This document shows positions 46,331-57,186 of a DNA stretch of 64,000 bases, piece by piece; the stretch's first letter is position 1, and each line of letters opens with the position of its first letter. Position numbers and translations under genes: made by a program. Under the pieces are notes generated by a model, which saw nothing but the letters and a program-made list of their open reading frames with translations, did no database searches and was not told where the DNA came from. The stretch comes from Bathymodiolus brooksi (taxonomy: Eukaryota > Mollusca > Bivalvia > Mytilida > Modiolidae): contig OY804589.1 in NCBI GenBank assembly GCA_963680875.1, forward strand, positions 17,628,413 through 17,692,412, written 5' to 3'.

Positions 46331-47115
46331 CAGCTAAATTAGAGAAAATCTCCTTTGAGCAAAACCATGAACATATTGACACCCAAACACTCATGGATAT
46401 ATTAATAGAGGCTAGCCAAGAGGTAGCTCCGAAACGTACCAAGCGTAAAGCGAAGCATATGAATATCTGGAATGACGAAATAGCGATTGCTTTAAAAAGC
46501 AACAAGAAAGCATTATATGAATGGAAAATAAATGGCAAACTGCAAGACGGACCATTGAAAGATCAGAAAAAGAGCCGACTAAAGCAAAACTTAGAGGAGC
46601 CCAGAAGCGTGAAATTGCCCTCCAAAGGAACATGAATATGGAAGAAATCATGAACGCCCAATTCAGAGATAGTAAGACATTTAACAAACTCCTACAGAAA
46701 AAGACCTTCAGTTCAGATAGAAGAACTCATAGTTGGTGATTAGACATATACAACACCTGAGAACATCATAGAAGGCTGGAAAAAAACACTCTGAGACACT
46801 AGCAACACCAGCAAAAAATGATACTAAAAACTACACCAATACTGAATTCGACTTAGATCTTATATATGAAATATACACAGAAATGAATAATGAACTTAAT
46901 TTCTCTGAAAAAGAATTAGAGGAAGCAATTAGATCCTTAAATTCAAACAAGGCCCCAGATGTATATGGCCTAACAGCAGAGCATCTTAAGTATGGAGGTA
47001 GTACACTTGTCAATTACCTAACTGAGCTCCTTAATAATACTTGCAAGGCTGACAGCACCCCAGACCTTATCAAATTAGGAATATTATCACCAGTATTCAA
47101 GCGTAAAGGATAACA
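46327..47115 (+). pseudogene. LINE ORF2 linker and start of reverse transcriptase
   Basis: The stretch 46327-46740 encodes charged helical linker sequence (HIDTQTLMDILIEASQEVAP, KRTKRKAKHMNIWNDEI) in shifting frames. The stretch 46883-47113 encodes ELNFSEKELEEAIRSLNSNK followed by APDVYGLTAEHLKYGG, the 'NKAPD.DGL..E.LK' motif that opens LINE reverse transcriptases. A TAA at 47110-47112 and a frame change precede NYRGITVLPVIGKCLEFLL, the fingers motif, at about 47130. Confidence 0.8.
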
Positions 47116-47127
47116 AAAAATGAGGCA

Positions 47128-48201
47128 AAAAATTACAGAGGAATAACAGTACTTCCGGTAATAGGCAAATGTTTAGAGTTTCTATTACATAATAGAATTA
47201 GAGAAATTGTAGATAAACTACAAAATAGGCTACAGAAAGGTTTCACCCCTAAGGTTGCTCCATTGTACTGTGCCTTAATCTTATATGAATGTATCCTAGA
47301 AGCGTTAGACAAGAAAATTCCCATCCATGTCGCTTTCCTTGATGCAAAGGCAGTTTTTGATGTTGTAGGTCATACAAATCTGTACAGGAAGTTATTCTTA
47401 TCGGGAGTAAGAGGAAAATTGTGGCTCCTCACATACCATCTGAGTCAGGGAGCAGAAACATCAGTAAAATGGCAAGGTGTTGCAATGGATCCATTCGCCG
47501 TCTCTCAAGATGTGCGCCAGGGAGGTGTTCTTAGCACCGATTTATATAAGCTATACATATATCCACTGCTAGACCAAATAGAGGATATAGGTATGCAGAT
47601 AGGAACAATTCCCTGCTCGGCACCAACATGTGCAGATGACGTCTCATTAATAGCAGATAGCGAACAAAAACTCCAAATCTTAATTGACACGGTAGTAAAC
47701 TACAGTAAACAAGAAAATTATAAATTACAACCTGCAAAGAGTGCAGTAATGTCTTTCAATACAAATATGGAAAACCCTGGTTATGACCACACTATCAACA
47801 ATGAATCCATACAAAAGCCAAATACTATAGTTCATCTAGGAATCACTCATCACAGAAACTATAGGAAAACAACATCTACACAAATCCAAGAAAATATGGA
47901 AAAATCCAGGCACACATTGCATAGTCTCTTGGGAGCTGGGTTACATGGGAAGAATGGACTAAACCCAACAGCTTGTCTACATCTATTGCAAGTCTATCCT
48001 ATTCAGACATATGGGCTAGAAATATTACTTCCATCTAGGACTGAGCTTCAAACTTTGGAAATATTTTATCCAAAAATACTAAAGCAGATACTTTCAATCC
48101 CAACAAATACAGCAGATCCAGCCGTTTACATCCTGGCAGGTATGATACCGATAGAAAGCCGGATACATGTAGGACAACAAATTCAACTGAAAGGGAAATA
48201 G
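47128..48201 (+). pseudogene. LINE reverse transcriptase core
   Basis: The frame holds NYRGITVLPVIGKCLEFLL, QNRLQKGFTPKVAPLYCA, motif A VAFLDAKAVFDVVGHTNLY, motif B SQDVRQGGVLSTDLYKLYIY, motif C APTCADDVSLIAD and motif D LQPAKSAVMSFNT. The catalytic Asp of FLD and both Asp of CADD are present. Motif A reads KAVFD where KKAFD is commoner. The open frame from 47263 gives 312 residues to 48201, the longest intact piece of the element. The polymerase makes cDNA at the nicked target. Clade not assigned. Confidence 0.9.
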
Positions 48202-48375
48202 CAGAAAGACAACTAGGAATGAAAGCAATAAATGATAATAGCTGGTTTTCAAAACTTAAGCAAATATTAGCTATATACCTGTATGAACTCCCGTCAAGTC
48301 ACAATATCCTGGATCTTCCACCTACAAAAAACGCCTGGAAAAAAATGGTCAACAAGGGCAACGTAAAGCGTGGCG
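48202..48375 (+). pseudogene. LINE ORF2 post-RT region
   Basis: After the stop at 48201 a frame from 48219 reads MKAINDNSWFSKLKQILAIY and LPPTKNAWKKMVNKGN up to the next insertion. It corresponds to the helical region between the thumb and the C-terminal zinc region in related LINEs. Confidence 0.6.
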
Positions 48376-48897
48376 TATCCCCTCGCCTAAAAATTAGACC
48401 CTGTAACCTTGACCTTTGACCTTGAAAATCAATAGAGTTCCAGATTCTCTTACGGTCTAAGCATGTACCAAGTTTGGTCAAAATCGATTGAAGGATGTTG
48501 ATTCTAGTGTTCACAAGGATGTTACGCAGTAAAATTTTGACCCGGTGACATTGACCTTTGACCTATGACCTAGAAAATCAATAGGGATCCAGACACTCCT
48601 AAGTACTACATATGTACCAGGTTTGGTCAAAATCCGTTGAAGGATGTTGATTATAGAGTGTTCACAAGGATGTTACGCGGTAACAAATTTACCCGGTGAC
48701 ATTGACCTTTGACCTATGACCTGGAAAATCAATAGGGTTCCAGATTCCCCTAAGGACTAAGTTTGTACCAAGTCTGGTCAAAATCCATTGAAGGATGTTG
48801 ATCCTATAATGTTCACAAGGATTTTGACAGACGGACGGAAGGACGGACGGACGGTAGCGTTACTATATCCCCTCGCAACGTGGTTGGCGAGGGGATA
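48376..48897 (+). mobile_element. 522-bp non-autonomous element with ATATCCCCTCGC ends, inserted in LINE
   Basis: It starts TATCCCCTCGCC and ends GGCGAGGGGATA. Just inside the right end a hairpin, TATCCCCTCGCAACGTGGTT then GGCGAGGGGATA, is preceded by a (GGAC)n run, GACGGACGGAAGGACGGACG. The body is three tandem ~120-130-bp units containing TTGACCTTTGACCT and GAAGGATGTTGAT. The plan (tandem body, GGAC run, terminal hairpin) parallels the element at 14880-15870. The LINE coding region resumes after it at AACAAAGCAGTTGATGAA. Confidence 0.85.
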
Positions 48898-49376
48898 ACA
48901 AAGCAGTTGATGAATACTAGATTAAGCATATTAAGAAAATGTCAACCTATTTCAAAAGTTTAGGTTATTTGAATGCCTCCAATTATTCCAATTGAAAAGC
49001 GCATGCAGCCCTGGCTAGTGTCCAAACGTCATATAGAGATATAGCAAGACCTCCTGTCAAACTGCGTCTCATGACAGGAACCTATTATCTGCAGAGCAAC
49101 AAGGCTGCATTTAACCAAAATAGGATTGATCCAACCTGCTTGGTATGCCAGATGGAACCAGAAATATTAGAACACTTTCTACTTGATTGTAATGTCCTAG
49201 CAGAAACACGTGAGCCATATATCTCAGAGCTCGATGTTCAAATAAATGAATGTCATTCCTGTGTTAAATGTAATACTACTAATACATCTATACTCAATCT
49301 ATGTAGTATTTTAGATCCTAGCACTGTGTGTAGTGGTTGTGACTGTAACTGCTTGAAAACCTTATATACCTTTTAG
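48898..49376 (+). pseudogene. LINE ORF2 C-terminal zinc-knuckle region
   Basis: The region contains SVQTSYRDIARPPVKLRLMT, GTYYLQSNKAAFNQNRIDPT, then CLVCQMEPEILEHFLLDCNV (C-x2-C...H...C) and a Cys-rich tail ending CNCLKTLYTF at 49376. The open frame from 49071 is intact, with stops upstream. The same region, diverged, is the only part present in the LINE tail at 8320-8774. The C-x2-C-x8-H-x4-C pattern is typical of LINE C-termini. Confidence 0.85.
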
Positions 49377-49420
49377 CATGTAACCCGTAGATTATTCTTT
49401 GCATTGAATACTAAACAAAA

Positions 49421-49884
49421 TAACATATTAAAGACACTACCTAATAATAGGCGTAAAGGTCTTTAAGGGCAGCCACCCCATGCTTTTCTTACAAAAGCAT
49501 TTCAGATTTTAACTTATACAGCAATAATTAAGTGATATTTGAACTGAATCCTACTCAAATTTGTGAGGTGGTCCTATATAGGACGGAAATACTATCAAGA
49601 CAAAACAAGATGGGACTGTTGTAGCCCCCCCCCCCCCCCCCCGTCAAACAACGAGGACGAACTTTATCTTAATCATGCAAACTTACCCATATGAAATAAC
49701 AATATCCATTCAATAAATATTCGCGATCCCGATGCCTAAAATATAAATAATAGTCCATTCATACACACATACGCGCTGTGCTACTCAGACGGCTGTATAC
49801 GCATCACGAATGAAATAACAACTGAACAAGAAAAACTAAATCATGAGCAGCACATAGAAAATCTAATAAATATACATACAAACA
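49421..49884. other. Spacer with an 18-C tract
   Basis: A poly-C run lies at about 49626-49642. The rest is AT-rich and unrecognised. Confidence 0.5.
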
Positions 49885-50715
49885 ACTGGTGTCTTAGGAC
49901 ATTAATACTAACTAGAGCCTTGTATCAGACAGTATACTGGTGTCTTAGTCATAAACACAAACAGAAGCCTTGTATCAGAGAGTACACTGGTGTCTTAGAC
50001 ATTAATACTAACTAGAGCCTTGTATCAGACAGTACACTGGTGTCTTAGTCATAAACACAAACTAGAGCCTTGTATCAGAGAGTACCCTGGTGTCTTACAC
50101 ATTAATACAAACTAGAGCCTTGTATCAGACAGTATACTGGTGTCTTAGTCATAAACACAAACTAGAGCCTTGTATCAGAGAGTACACTTGGTGTCTTAGA
50201 CATTAATACAAACTAGAGCCATGTATCAGACAGTACACTGGTGTCTTAGTCATAAACACAAACTAGAGCCTTGTATCAGAGAGTACACTGGTGTCTTAGA
50301 CATTAATACTAACTAGATTCTTGCATCAGACAGTACACTGGTGTGTTAGACATTAATACAAACTAGAGCCTTGTATCAGAGAGTACACTGGTGTCTTAGA
50401 CATAAATACTAACTATATTCTTGCATCAGACAGTACACTGGTGTGTTAGACATTAATACAAACTAGAGCCTTGTATCAGAGAGTACACTGGTGTCTTAGA
50501 CATAAATACTAACTAGAGCCTTGTATCAGAGTACACTGGTATCTTAGTCACAAATACTAACTAGAGCATTGTATCAGACAGTACACTGATGTCTTAGTCA
50601 TAAATACTAACTAGAGCCTTGTAACAGACAGTACACTGGTGTCTTAGTCATAAATACTAATTAGAGCCTTGTATCAGACAGTACACTGGTGTCTAAGTCA
50701 TAGTACCAATTAAAC
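49885..50715. repeat. 50-bp tandem repeat, ~16 copies, partly dimeric
   Basis: The unit contains ACTAGAGCCTTGTATCAGAC, then AGTACACTGGTGTCTTAG, then ACATTAATACTA or TCATAAACACAA. In the first half two variants alternate (CAGACAGTA with TTAGTCATAAACAC, and CAGAGAGTA with TTAGACATTAATAC), giving a 100-bp dimer. Towards the right end the alternation is lost. No coding pattern. Confidence 0.92.
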
Positions 50716-52742
50716 CCTGGTACAAGATTTCCTAATGGGGCTTTTATACATATTCCGCATTATTCAGAGGAGGGGTAAAGACCTATTTTCGTTCAACGTG
50801 TTTGTCCTTTTTATTTAACGTGTTTTCGTGTTTCAGGTCCGTTTTTCAGTGTGTCGTGCACACAGACAAATATATTCCGTACAAGGATAAAAATTATTTT
50901 TCGTTCATCGTGAAATTCAGTTTTATTTCACTTTCTTACGTGCTCATAATATACCACCCTCTAATATTCAGGGATTGGGTTATACTGGTTTCACTGTATT
51001 TGTTTGTAAATATAGCATGCATGATAATTTATGTATAAAGAAGAAAACAACAAATAAGTTTTGAGACAGCTAAAGATATGTTTTCTATGTTCTGGTTTGT
51101 TTTCTTTTTCGTCGAGCTATGTCTTGAGCCAAATGATGTCTGGTATGACTTCTGCATAAAAACGATGTTCGGTTCATTTTTACCTTCAGTTGTTTGTAGG
51201 AGGGCTCATGTCTTGTTTACGTTATTTGGGTTCGTTTGTGTATAGTGGTGTCCAACACATATTGATTTAGTCTTTCTTCGTCTTGTGTACCCTATGTTGT
51301 CAGTTTCTCTGGATTGTCCATTTTTTATTGTCCCTTCGATTTTCTCTAACGTTTATTTACATACGTCTCTGGATTGTTTATTGTTGTTTATGTAATATAA
51401 AAACACAGAATATGTCATTGCAATATACATTTACATTTGTTTATCTACACTTACTACCATCACTACATACAAGTAATATTTATACCACGGTTTTCAGAGT
51501 TAAACGGTTAAACAATCGAATGCTAAGGAATGATGTTCATCAATGCACATGTATGAATTAAAATATATCGGGAATTTTATCATGATATTATCTATATAGC
51601 CAATGGAGGACATCATGATAGAATTAACCGTTTAACTAGAAAAAAACGTAGTATAAATGATTTATAACATCTAGGTCGTTGACTATTGCACGGCTCTCTG
51701 AAAGTAATAAAACTACAGACCAGATTTTAAGTGTGCAATATCTCCTATCTGCGTGTATTATTTCATAGTTCTTAGCTGTTGATTACATTCTAGTCTATAA
51801 ACAATAAAAAGATCAAAGGAAATGAATCCATTCATGTTACAAAGTTATTTAATTAAACAGGTGTTTGATATTTCTTTATCCCTTGACAAAATTGTTAGGT
51901 CAAAATATGGGCCATTCTTACTTTTTTGTCCTATTCTACTTTTTATTGTGTTGATATATTTACTCATAGTGCATTTAATGACATTCACTGTGTATTTATA
52001 TTTCTTATTTAATTGTTTTGTGGTAGACATGTACGACCGGCAGATGTGCAAAATAATAAAATCTGAGACACGATTTAAATCTTACCCGAGGTTGTCTCAG
52101 ATTTTACGATTTTGCATCTTTCACAGTGTTTGACTCTTTTGCTCATTCCTTTCTGCACTGTCAATGCTTGCTTACTTTTAGTAAATACAAAATTACCTCC
52201 CTTTGACCAAATTCTAAGAAAAATAGTTCCGGATGATGCGAAATGTGGGTCAAATAATTTGTTATTGAATAGGTATTTATCATTGTTGCAGTATCATTTA
52301 AGGATACGGCCTATATATTTTACTATGAAATACATTTCAAATACTGCCATGACATGGATGTATATCAATAAATCGACAACAATTTACTTCAGAAATTGAA
52401 AACAATTATGTGGGAAAATGCTTATAGTGTAGCTTGTCTTACCCAGGAGCCTGTGTAAGATTGAAAAATCTTTTTCCACCTAAATTAACGGACTACTTTA
52501 TCCAAGGGGTGAGAAATGTTAAGTACATCTACATACAAATCAAACTGAATATAAAATATACTCACTCAGGTATATGGAAGTAAAAAAGGATCATAAAATT
52601 TGCTTAATCTCAAGAATATTAACAAGAAGAGTTTGAAGATACCAAAGGGGTAATCATAATCTGTATATCGAAGAAGAACAGACAACACAATGGCCAAAAG
52701 AAAAAGAACAAAAGGACAAACATCGATCTACAAAACATAAAC
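50716..52742. other. AT-rich spacer, presumed MIF intron or 3' flank, with two inverted repeats
   Basis: Contains AGTTAAACGGTTAA at 51497-51510 and its complement at about 51628-51641, a possible ~145-bp MITE. Contains a hairpin at 52047-52116. The block 51245-51340 shares wording with 19450-19560 (TTCTCTGGATTGTCCATTTT), so it is a repeat remnant. ORFs (for example 51822-52133) are not recognised. I looked here for MIF exon 3 on the minus strand and did not find it. Confidence 0.45.
52047..52116. repeat. Inverted repeat with 24-nt arms
   Basis: The arms TGCAAAATAATAAAATCTGA(GACA) at 52047-52070 and the complement at 52093-52116 pair with two mismatches around a 22-nt loop. No flanking element ends were found. 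Confidence 0.75.
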
Positions 52743-52746
52743 TTAA

Positions 52747-53717
52747 AGGAAAAAACCAGTCAGTTGAACAATTGTTATAATTCAATACATTGTAACTTTT
52801 TATTTGTAAATAACTAATTATTAAACAAAAAACATCTTTATTAACATTAATATGCCCAATTAAAAATAGGAATATTTGGAATTTCCTGTCGTAGTGTAAG
52901 CGGACATTACACCTCTTCATGTGACGTCACACAGTCCGTTCCTATTATTTGAATAAATAATCTATCTGACTCTTCCCAACATCGTGCCCTCTTGGTTATG
53001 TTTTAATATCAGATCAACTGCAATACAATGTTTACAATTGTATATCCTCCTCATTTTTTTCTTAATATTCCCATCCCATGTTACATTTTCATAAAACAAA
53101 TGAGTTTATTAGTGTAGTTGGGAGGGGTATCTACGTATAATTTCATGTTTTACGTGAATGTTCGTAGGTTAAATAACTGTCAGTTTTAACCTATTTTATG
53201 CATATACATGTTTTTTTTCTTTTTTGTTGCCAATGCTATCGTACTTTCCCGTGTTTTTCGTGGTCACTGGTCGATGTGTTGACAAGGATAGTCCTGACCG
53301 GTAATTATAAAAAAAAATCTTCTCACACTTTCCCTTTTCGTGCTTTAGTGTAATAAAATGCTTGACATGAAGCCATAATGATATTGTAAATATCAAAAGA
53401 TAAATATACAACGTTATTTTACGATTTACATAATTTTTAATGATAAAATTGCACTTGATCAATGCTGATATATTATACCATACTGATTGTACGACGTCAC
53501 AGGCAGGATAAATCTGATAATGGATTATGCATTTTGTCTCCTCCACATTGAAGAGTTTTGTAAAATGGCGGTCCCCATTATCTGGTGCTACAGGCAACTT
53601 CAATCACCAAATTCTACCTTACAGTATACTATTTTTTAACATGCATTAGCACAAATGTCTTTTATTTACTGTCATTTAAATTTTCACACTAACTTGTTAA
53701 GAACATGGCCTTTTCCT
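52747..53717 (+). mobile_element. 971-bp TTAA-target MITE, copy 2
   Basis: It starts AGGAAAAAACCAGTCAGTTG and ends CATGGCCTTTTCCT, with TTAA at 52743-52746 and 53718-53721. It aligns end to end with the element at 5804-6767, in the same orientation. ORFs on its minus strand mirror those of copy 1 only because the DNA is similar; they include no transposase motifs. Confidence 0.92.
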
Positions 53718-53759
53718 TTAAAACTAAAGATTGAGTAGCACGAACCACATTAAAAACCG

Positions 53760-53880
53760 AGGGTGAACTCAGTTCCTGCTCCACTAGTAGCACCCGTCAT
53801 GTTAATCTAGTTACAAACCCGGTGTTAAGTCGTCAATGAGGAGAGGAATAGGAAGAGTTTACGACAAGTGGAACAACATG
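53760..53880 (-). repeat. Mollusc-type repeat fragment, copy in MIF intron 2
   Basis: On the minus strand it reads GTTCCACTTGTCGTAAACTC, then GACGACTTAACACCGGGTTT, then GCTACTAGTGGAGCAGGAAC. The same series, diverged, lies on the plus strand at 61366-61465. It begins a few bases after the exon 2 donor of the MIF gene. Confidence 0.7.
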
Positions 53881-53886
53881 CTTTAC

Positions 53887-54056
53887 CTGTCCTTAGGAAT
53901 GCCTAGGTTTTTCTCAATGAATGCTGCTACTTCAACAGCATGTTCACTTTTCGTTTCCCCTAATGCACCAATACTGTATACTTCTACACTACCACACAAA
54001 TCTGTTGACCCACCATGACTCATCATCTGATCTGGGTGTACTCTAACTGTCACATA
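53887..54056 (-). CDS. MIF: MIF-family protein exon 2
   Basis: On the minus strand, TGTATTTCAG is followed by a 170-nt exon that ends GACAG at a GTAAAG donor. It encodes YVTVRVHPDQMMSHGGSTDL, CGSVEVYSIGALGETKSEHA, VEVAAFIEKNLGIPKDR. The signature DQMMS.GGS.D.C, SIG and the final LGI..DR match macrophage migration inhibitory factor. Human MIF exon 2 is 173 nt and also enters in phase 0 and leaves splitting the final Arg codon. The second Cys of the human CxxC (redox) motif is absent (CGSV), while the Ile of SIG near the tautomerase pocket is kept. MIF is a small trimeric cytokine/tautomerase. Exon 3, normally about 23 residues, was not found, so gene integrity is unproven. Confidence 0.92.
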
Positions 54057-56915
54057 CTGAAATACAAGAGGAGAAACTCATTATCTGGTACAGATGTACT
54101 CTAACTGTCACACACTGAAATACAAGAGAAACTCATTATCTGGTACAGGTGTACTCTAACTGTCACATACTGAAATACAAGAGAAACTCATTATCTGGTA
54201 CAGGTGTACTCTAACTGTCACACACTGAAATACAAGAGAAACTCATTATCTGGTACAGGTGTACTCTTATCTGTCACATACTGAAATACAAGAGAAACTC
54301 ATTATCTGGTACAGGTGTACTCTAACTGTCACACACTGAAATACAAGAGAAACTCATTATCTGGTACAGGTGTACTCTTATCTGTCACATACTGAAATAC
54401 AAGAGAAACTCATTATCTGGTACAGGTGTACTCTAACTGTCACATACTGAAATGCAAGAGGAGTAACTCATTATCTGGTACAGGTGTACTCTGTCACATA
54501 CTGAAATACAAGAGGAGAAACTCATTATCTGGTACAGGTGTACTCTGTCACATACTGAAATACAAAAGAGAAACTCATTATCTGGTACAGGTGTACTCTG
54601 TCACATACTGAAATACAACAAGAGGAGAAACTCATTATCTGGTACAAGTGTACTCTGTCACATACTGAAATAAAAGAGGAGAAACTCATTGTCTGGTAGA
54701 AGTGTAGTCTGTCACATACTGAAATACCAGAAGAGTAACTCATTATCTGTTAGGTGTACTCTGTCACATACTGAAATACAAGAGGAGAAACTCATTATCT
54801 GGTACAAGTGTACTCTGTCACATACTGAAATACAAGAGAAACTCATTATCTGGTACAAGTGTACTCTGTCACATACTGAAATAAAAAAGGAGAAACTCAT
54901 AATCTGGTAGAAATGTACTCTGTCACATACTGAAATACAAGAGGAGTAACTCATTATCTGGTACAAGTGTACTCTGTCACATACTGAAATACAAGAGGAG
55001 AAACTCATTATCTGGTACAGGTGTACTCTGTCACATTCTGAAATACAAGAGAAACTCATTATCTGGTGCAAGTGTACTCTGTCACATACTGAAATAAAAG
55101 AGGAGAAACTCATAATCTGGTAGAATTGTACTCTGTCACATACTGAAATACAAGAGGAGTAACTCATTATCTGGTACAGGTGTACTTTATCACATACTGA
55201 AATACAAGAGGAGTAACTCATTATCTAGTACAGGTGTACTCTGTCACGTACTGAAATACAAGAGGAGAAACTCATTATCTGGTACAGATGTACTCTAACT
55301 GTCACATACTGAAATACAAGAGGAGAAACTCATTATCTGGTACAGGTGTACTCTGTCACATACTGAAATACAAGAGAAACTCATTATCTGGTACAGGTGT
55401 ACTCTTATCTGTCACATACTAAAATACAAGAGAAACTCATTATCTGGTACAGGTGTACTCTAACTGTCACATACTGAAATACAAGAGGAGTAACTCATTA
55501 TCAGGTACAGGTGTACTCTGTCACATACTGAAATACAACAGGAGAAACTCATTATCTGGTACAGGTGTACTCTGTCACATACTGAAATACAAAAGAGAAA
55601 CTCAATATCTGGTACATGTGTACTCTGTCACATACTGAAATACAACAAGAGGAGAAACTCATTATCTGGTACAAGTGTACTCTGTCACATACTGAAATAA
55701 AAGAGGAGAAACTCATTGTCTGGTAGAAGTGTAGTCTGTCACATTCTGAAATACCAGAAGAGTAACTCATTATCTGTTAGGTGTACTCTGTCACATACTG
55801 AAATACAAGAGGAGAAACTCATTATCTGGTACAAGTGTACTCTGTCACATACTGAAATACAGGAGAAACTCATCATCTGGTACAAGTGTACTCTGTCACA
55901 TACTGAAATAAAAAAGGAGAAACTCATAATCTGGTAGAAATGTACTCTGTCACATACTGAAATACAAGAGGAGTAACTCATTATCTGGTACAAGTGTACT
56001 CTGTCACATACTGAAATACAAGAGGAGAAACTCATTATCTGGTACAGGTGTACTCTGTCACATTCTGAAATACAAGAGAAACTCATTATCTGGTACAAGT
56101 GTACTCTGTCACATACTGAAATAAAAGAGGAGAAACTCATAATCTGGTAGAATTGTACTCTGTCACATACTGAAATACAAGAGGAGTAACTCATTATCTG
56201 GTACAGGTGTACTCTATCACATACTGAAATACAAGAGGAGAAACTCATTATCTGGTACAGATGTACTCTAACTGTCACATACTGAAATACAAGAGGAGAA
56301 ACTCATTATCTGGTACAGGTGTACTCTGTCACATACTGAAATACAAGAGAAACTCATTATCTGGTACAAGTGTACTCTGTCACATACTGAAATACAAGAG
56401 GAGGAACTCATTATCTAATACAGGTGTACTCTGTCACATACTGAAAAACAAGAGGAGAAACTCATTATCTGGTACAAGTGTACTCTGTCACATACTGAAT
56501 TGCAAGAGGAGTAAATCATTATCTGGTACATGTGTATTCTGTCACATACTGAAATACAACAAGAGGAGAAACTCATTATCTGGTACAAGTGTACTCTGTC
56601 ACATACTGAAATACAAGAGGAGAAACTCATTATCTGGTACAAGTGTACTCTGTCACATACTGAAATACAAGAGGAGAAACTCATTATCTGGCATAGGTGT
56701 AGTCTGTCACATACTGAAATACAAGAAGAGTAACTCATTATCTGGTAGGTGTACTCTGTCACATACTGAAATACAAGAGGAGAAACTCCTTATCTGGTAC
56801 AAGTGTACTCTGCCACATACTGAAATAAAAGAGGAGAAACTCATTATCTGGTACAGGTGTACTCTGTCACATACTGAAAACCAACAGGAGAAACTTATTA
56901 TCTGGAACAAGTGGC
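54057..56915 (-). repeat. MIF intron-1 minisatellite made of exon-2 splice-acceptor copies (~53 units)
   Basis: The usual unit is 54 bp (range about 50-58). On the minus strand it reads TTTCTCCTCTTGTATTTCAG, then TATGTGACAGAGTACACCTG, then TACCAGATAATGAG. This equals the last 20 nt of intron 1 plus the first ~38 nt of exon 2 (TATGTGACAGTTAGAGTACA, then CC..ATCAGATGATGAGT). Units nearest the exon keep the GTTA that distal ones have lost. Each unit therefore carries a polypyrimidine tract and a CAG acceptor. Read in the MIF frame, the common unit meets a TAA after about ten codons. A 1,027-bp block is duplicated (54426 against 55453). Confidence 0.93.
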
Positions 56916-56919
56916 GGAT

Positions 56920-57103
56920 CCAGGATTTTAAGTTAGGGGAGGCGTATTTTTAATTATTGCACCGAGTGGAGGTAGGCGCTAAAATTTTTGGGGTATTTCG
57001 TGTGAAAAATCACGATTTTACGCCAAAAAATCATATTTTTTCCAATTTTAGGGGGTCGCACGCCGGGTGTCCCCCCCCCCTCCCCCCCTGGATCTGCCCC
57101 CGG
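56920..57103. mobile_element. ~184-bp MITE with GGCGGATCCAGG ends
   Basis: The left end TGGCGGATCCAGGATTTT and right end CCTGGATCTGCCCCC are inverted over about 13 bp. The inside has a poly-C stretch and AAAATCACGATTTT-like repeats. It is inserted at the left edge of the degenerate part of the minisatellite. No target duplication was resolved. Confidence 0.6.
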
Positions 57104-57186
57104 TAACTGATTATATAGTACAATAATACTCTTACTATTTTGTACTGCAATTTCAATGGAACAAGCTCACTATCTGGTACAGATTA

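Larger units (their letters stand above)
42596..49420 (+). mobile_element. Non-LTR retrotransposon (LINE), near full-length but broken
   Basis: In order: ORF1 N-terminal domain, PHD-like zinc finger, coiled coil, proline/tyrosine-rich tail, AP-type endonuclease, reverse transcriptase and C-terminal C-x2-C...EHFL region. All lie on the plus strand, with several frameshifts and stops. Two non-autonomous elements (45394-46068 and 48376-48897) interrupt the endonuclease and the region after RT. No poly-A tail or clear 3' end was identified; I place the end near 49420. The ORF1 start lies about 30 bp after the last satellite unit. The clade was not determined. Confidence 0.88.

Noticed and set aside
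42825..49376. A functional LINE
   Set aside because: ORF1 has an internal stop and frameshifts, the endonuclease and post-RT regions are interrupted by two insertions, and ORF2 needs several frame changes.
54525..56762. ORFs reading repeated CISVCDRVHLYQIMSFSS as a Cys-rich secreted repeat protein
   Set aside because: They are translations of the 54-bp intronic minisatellite in a frame different from MIF, with no signal peptide and no independent evidence of expression.
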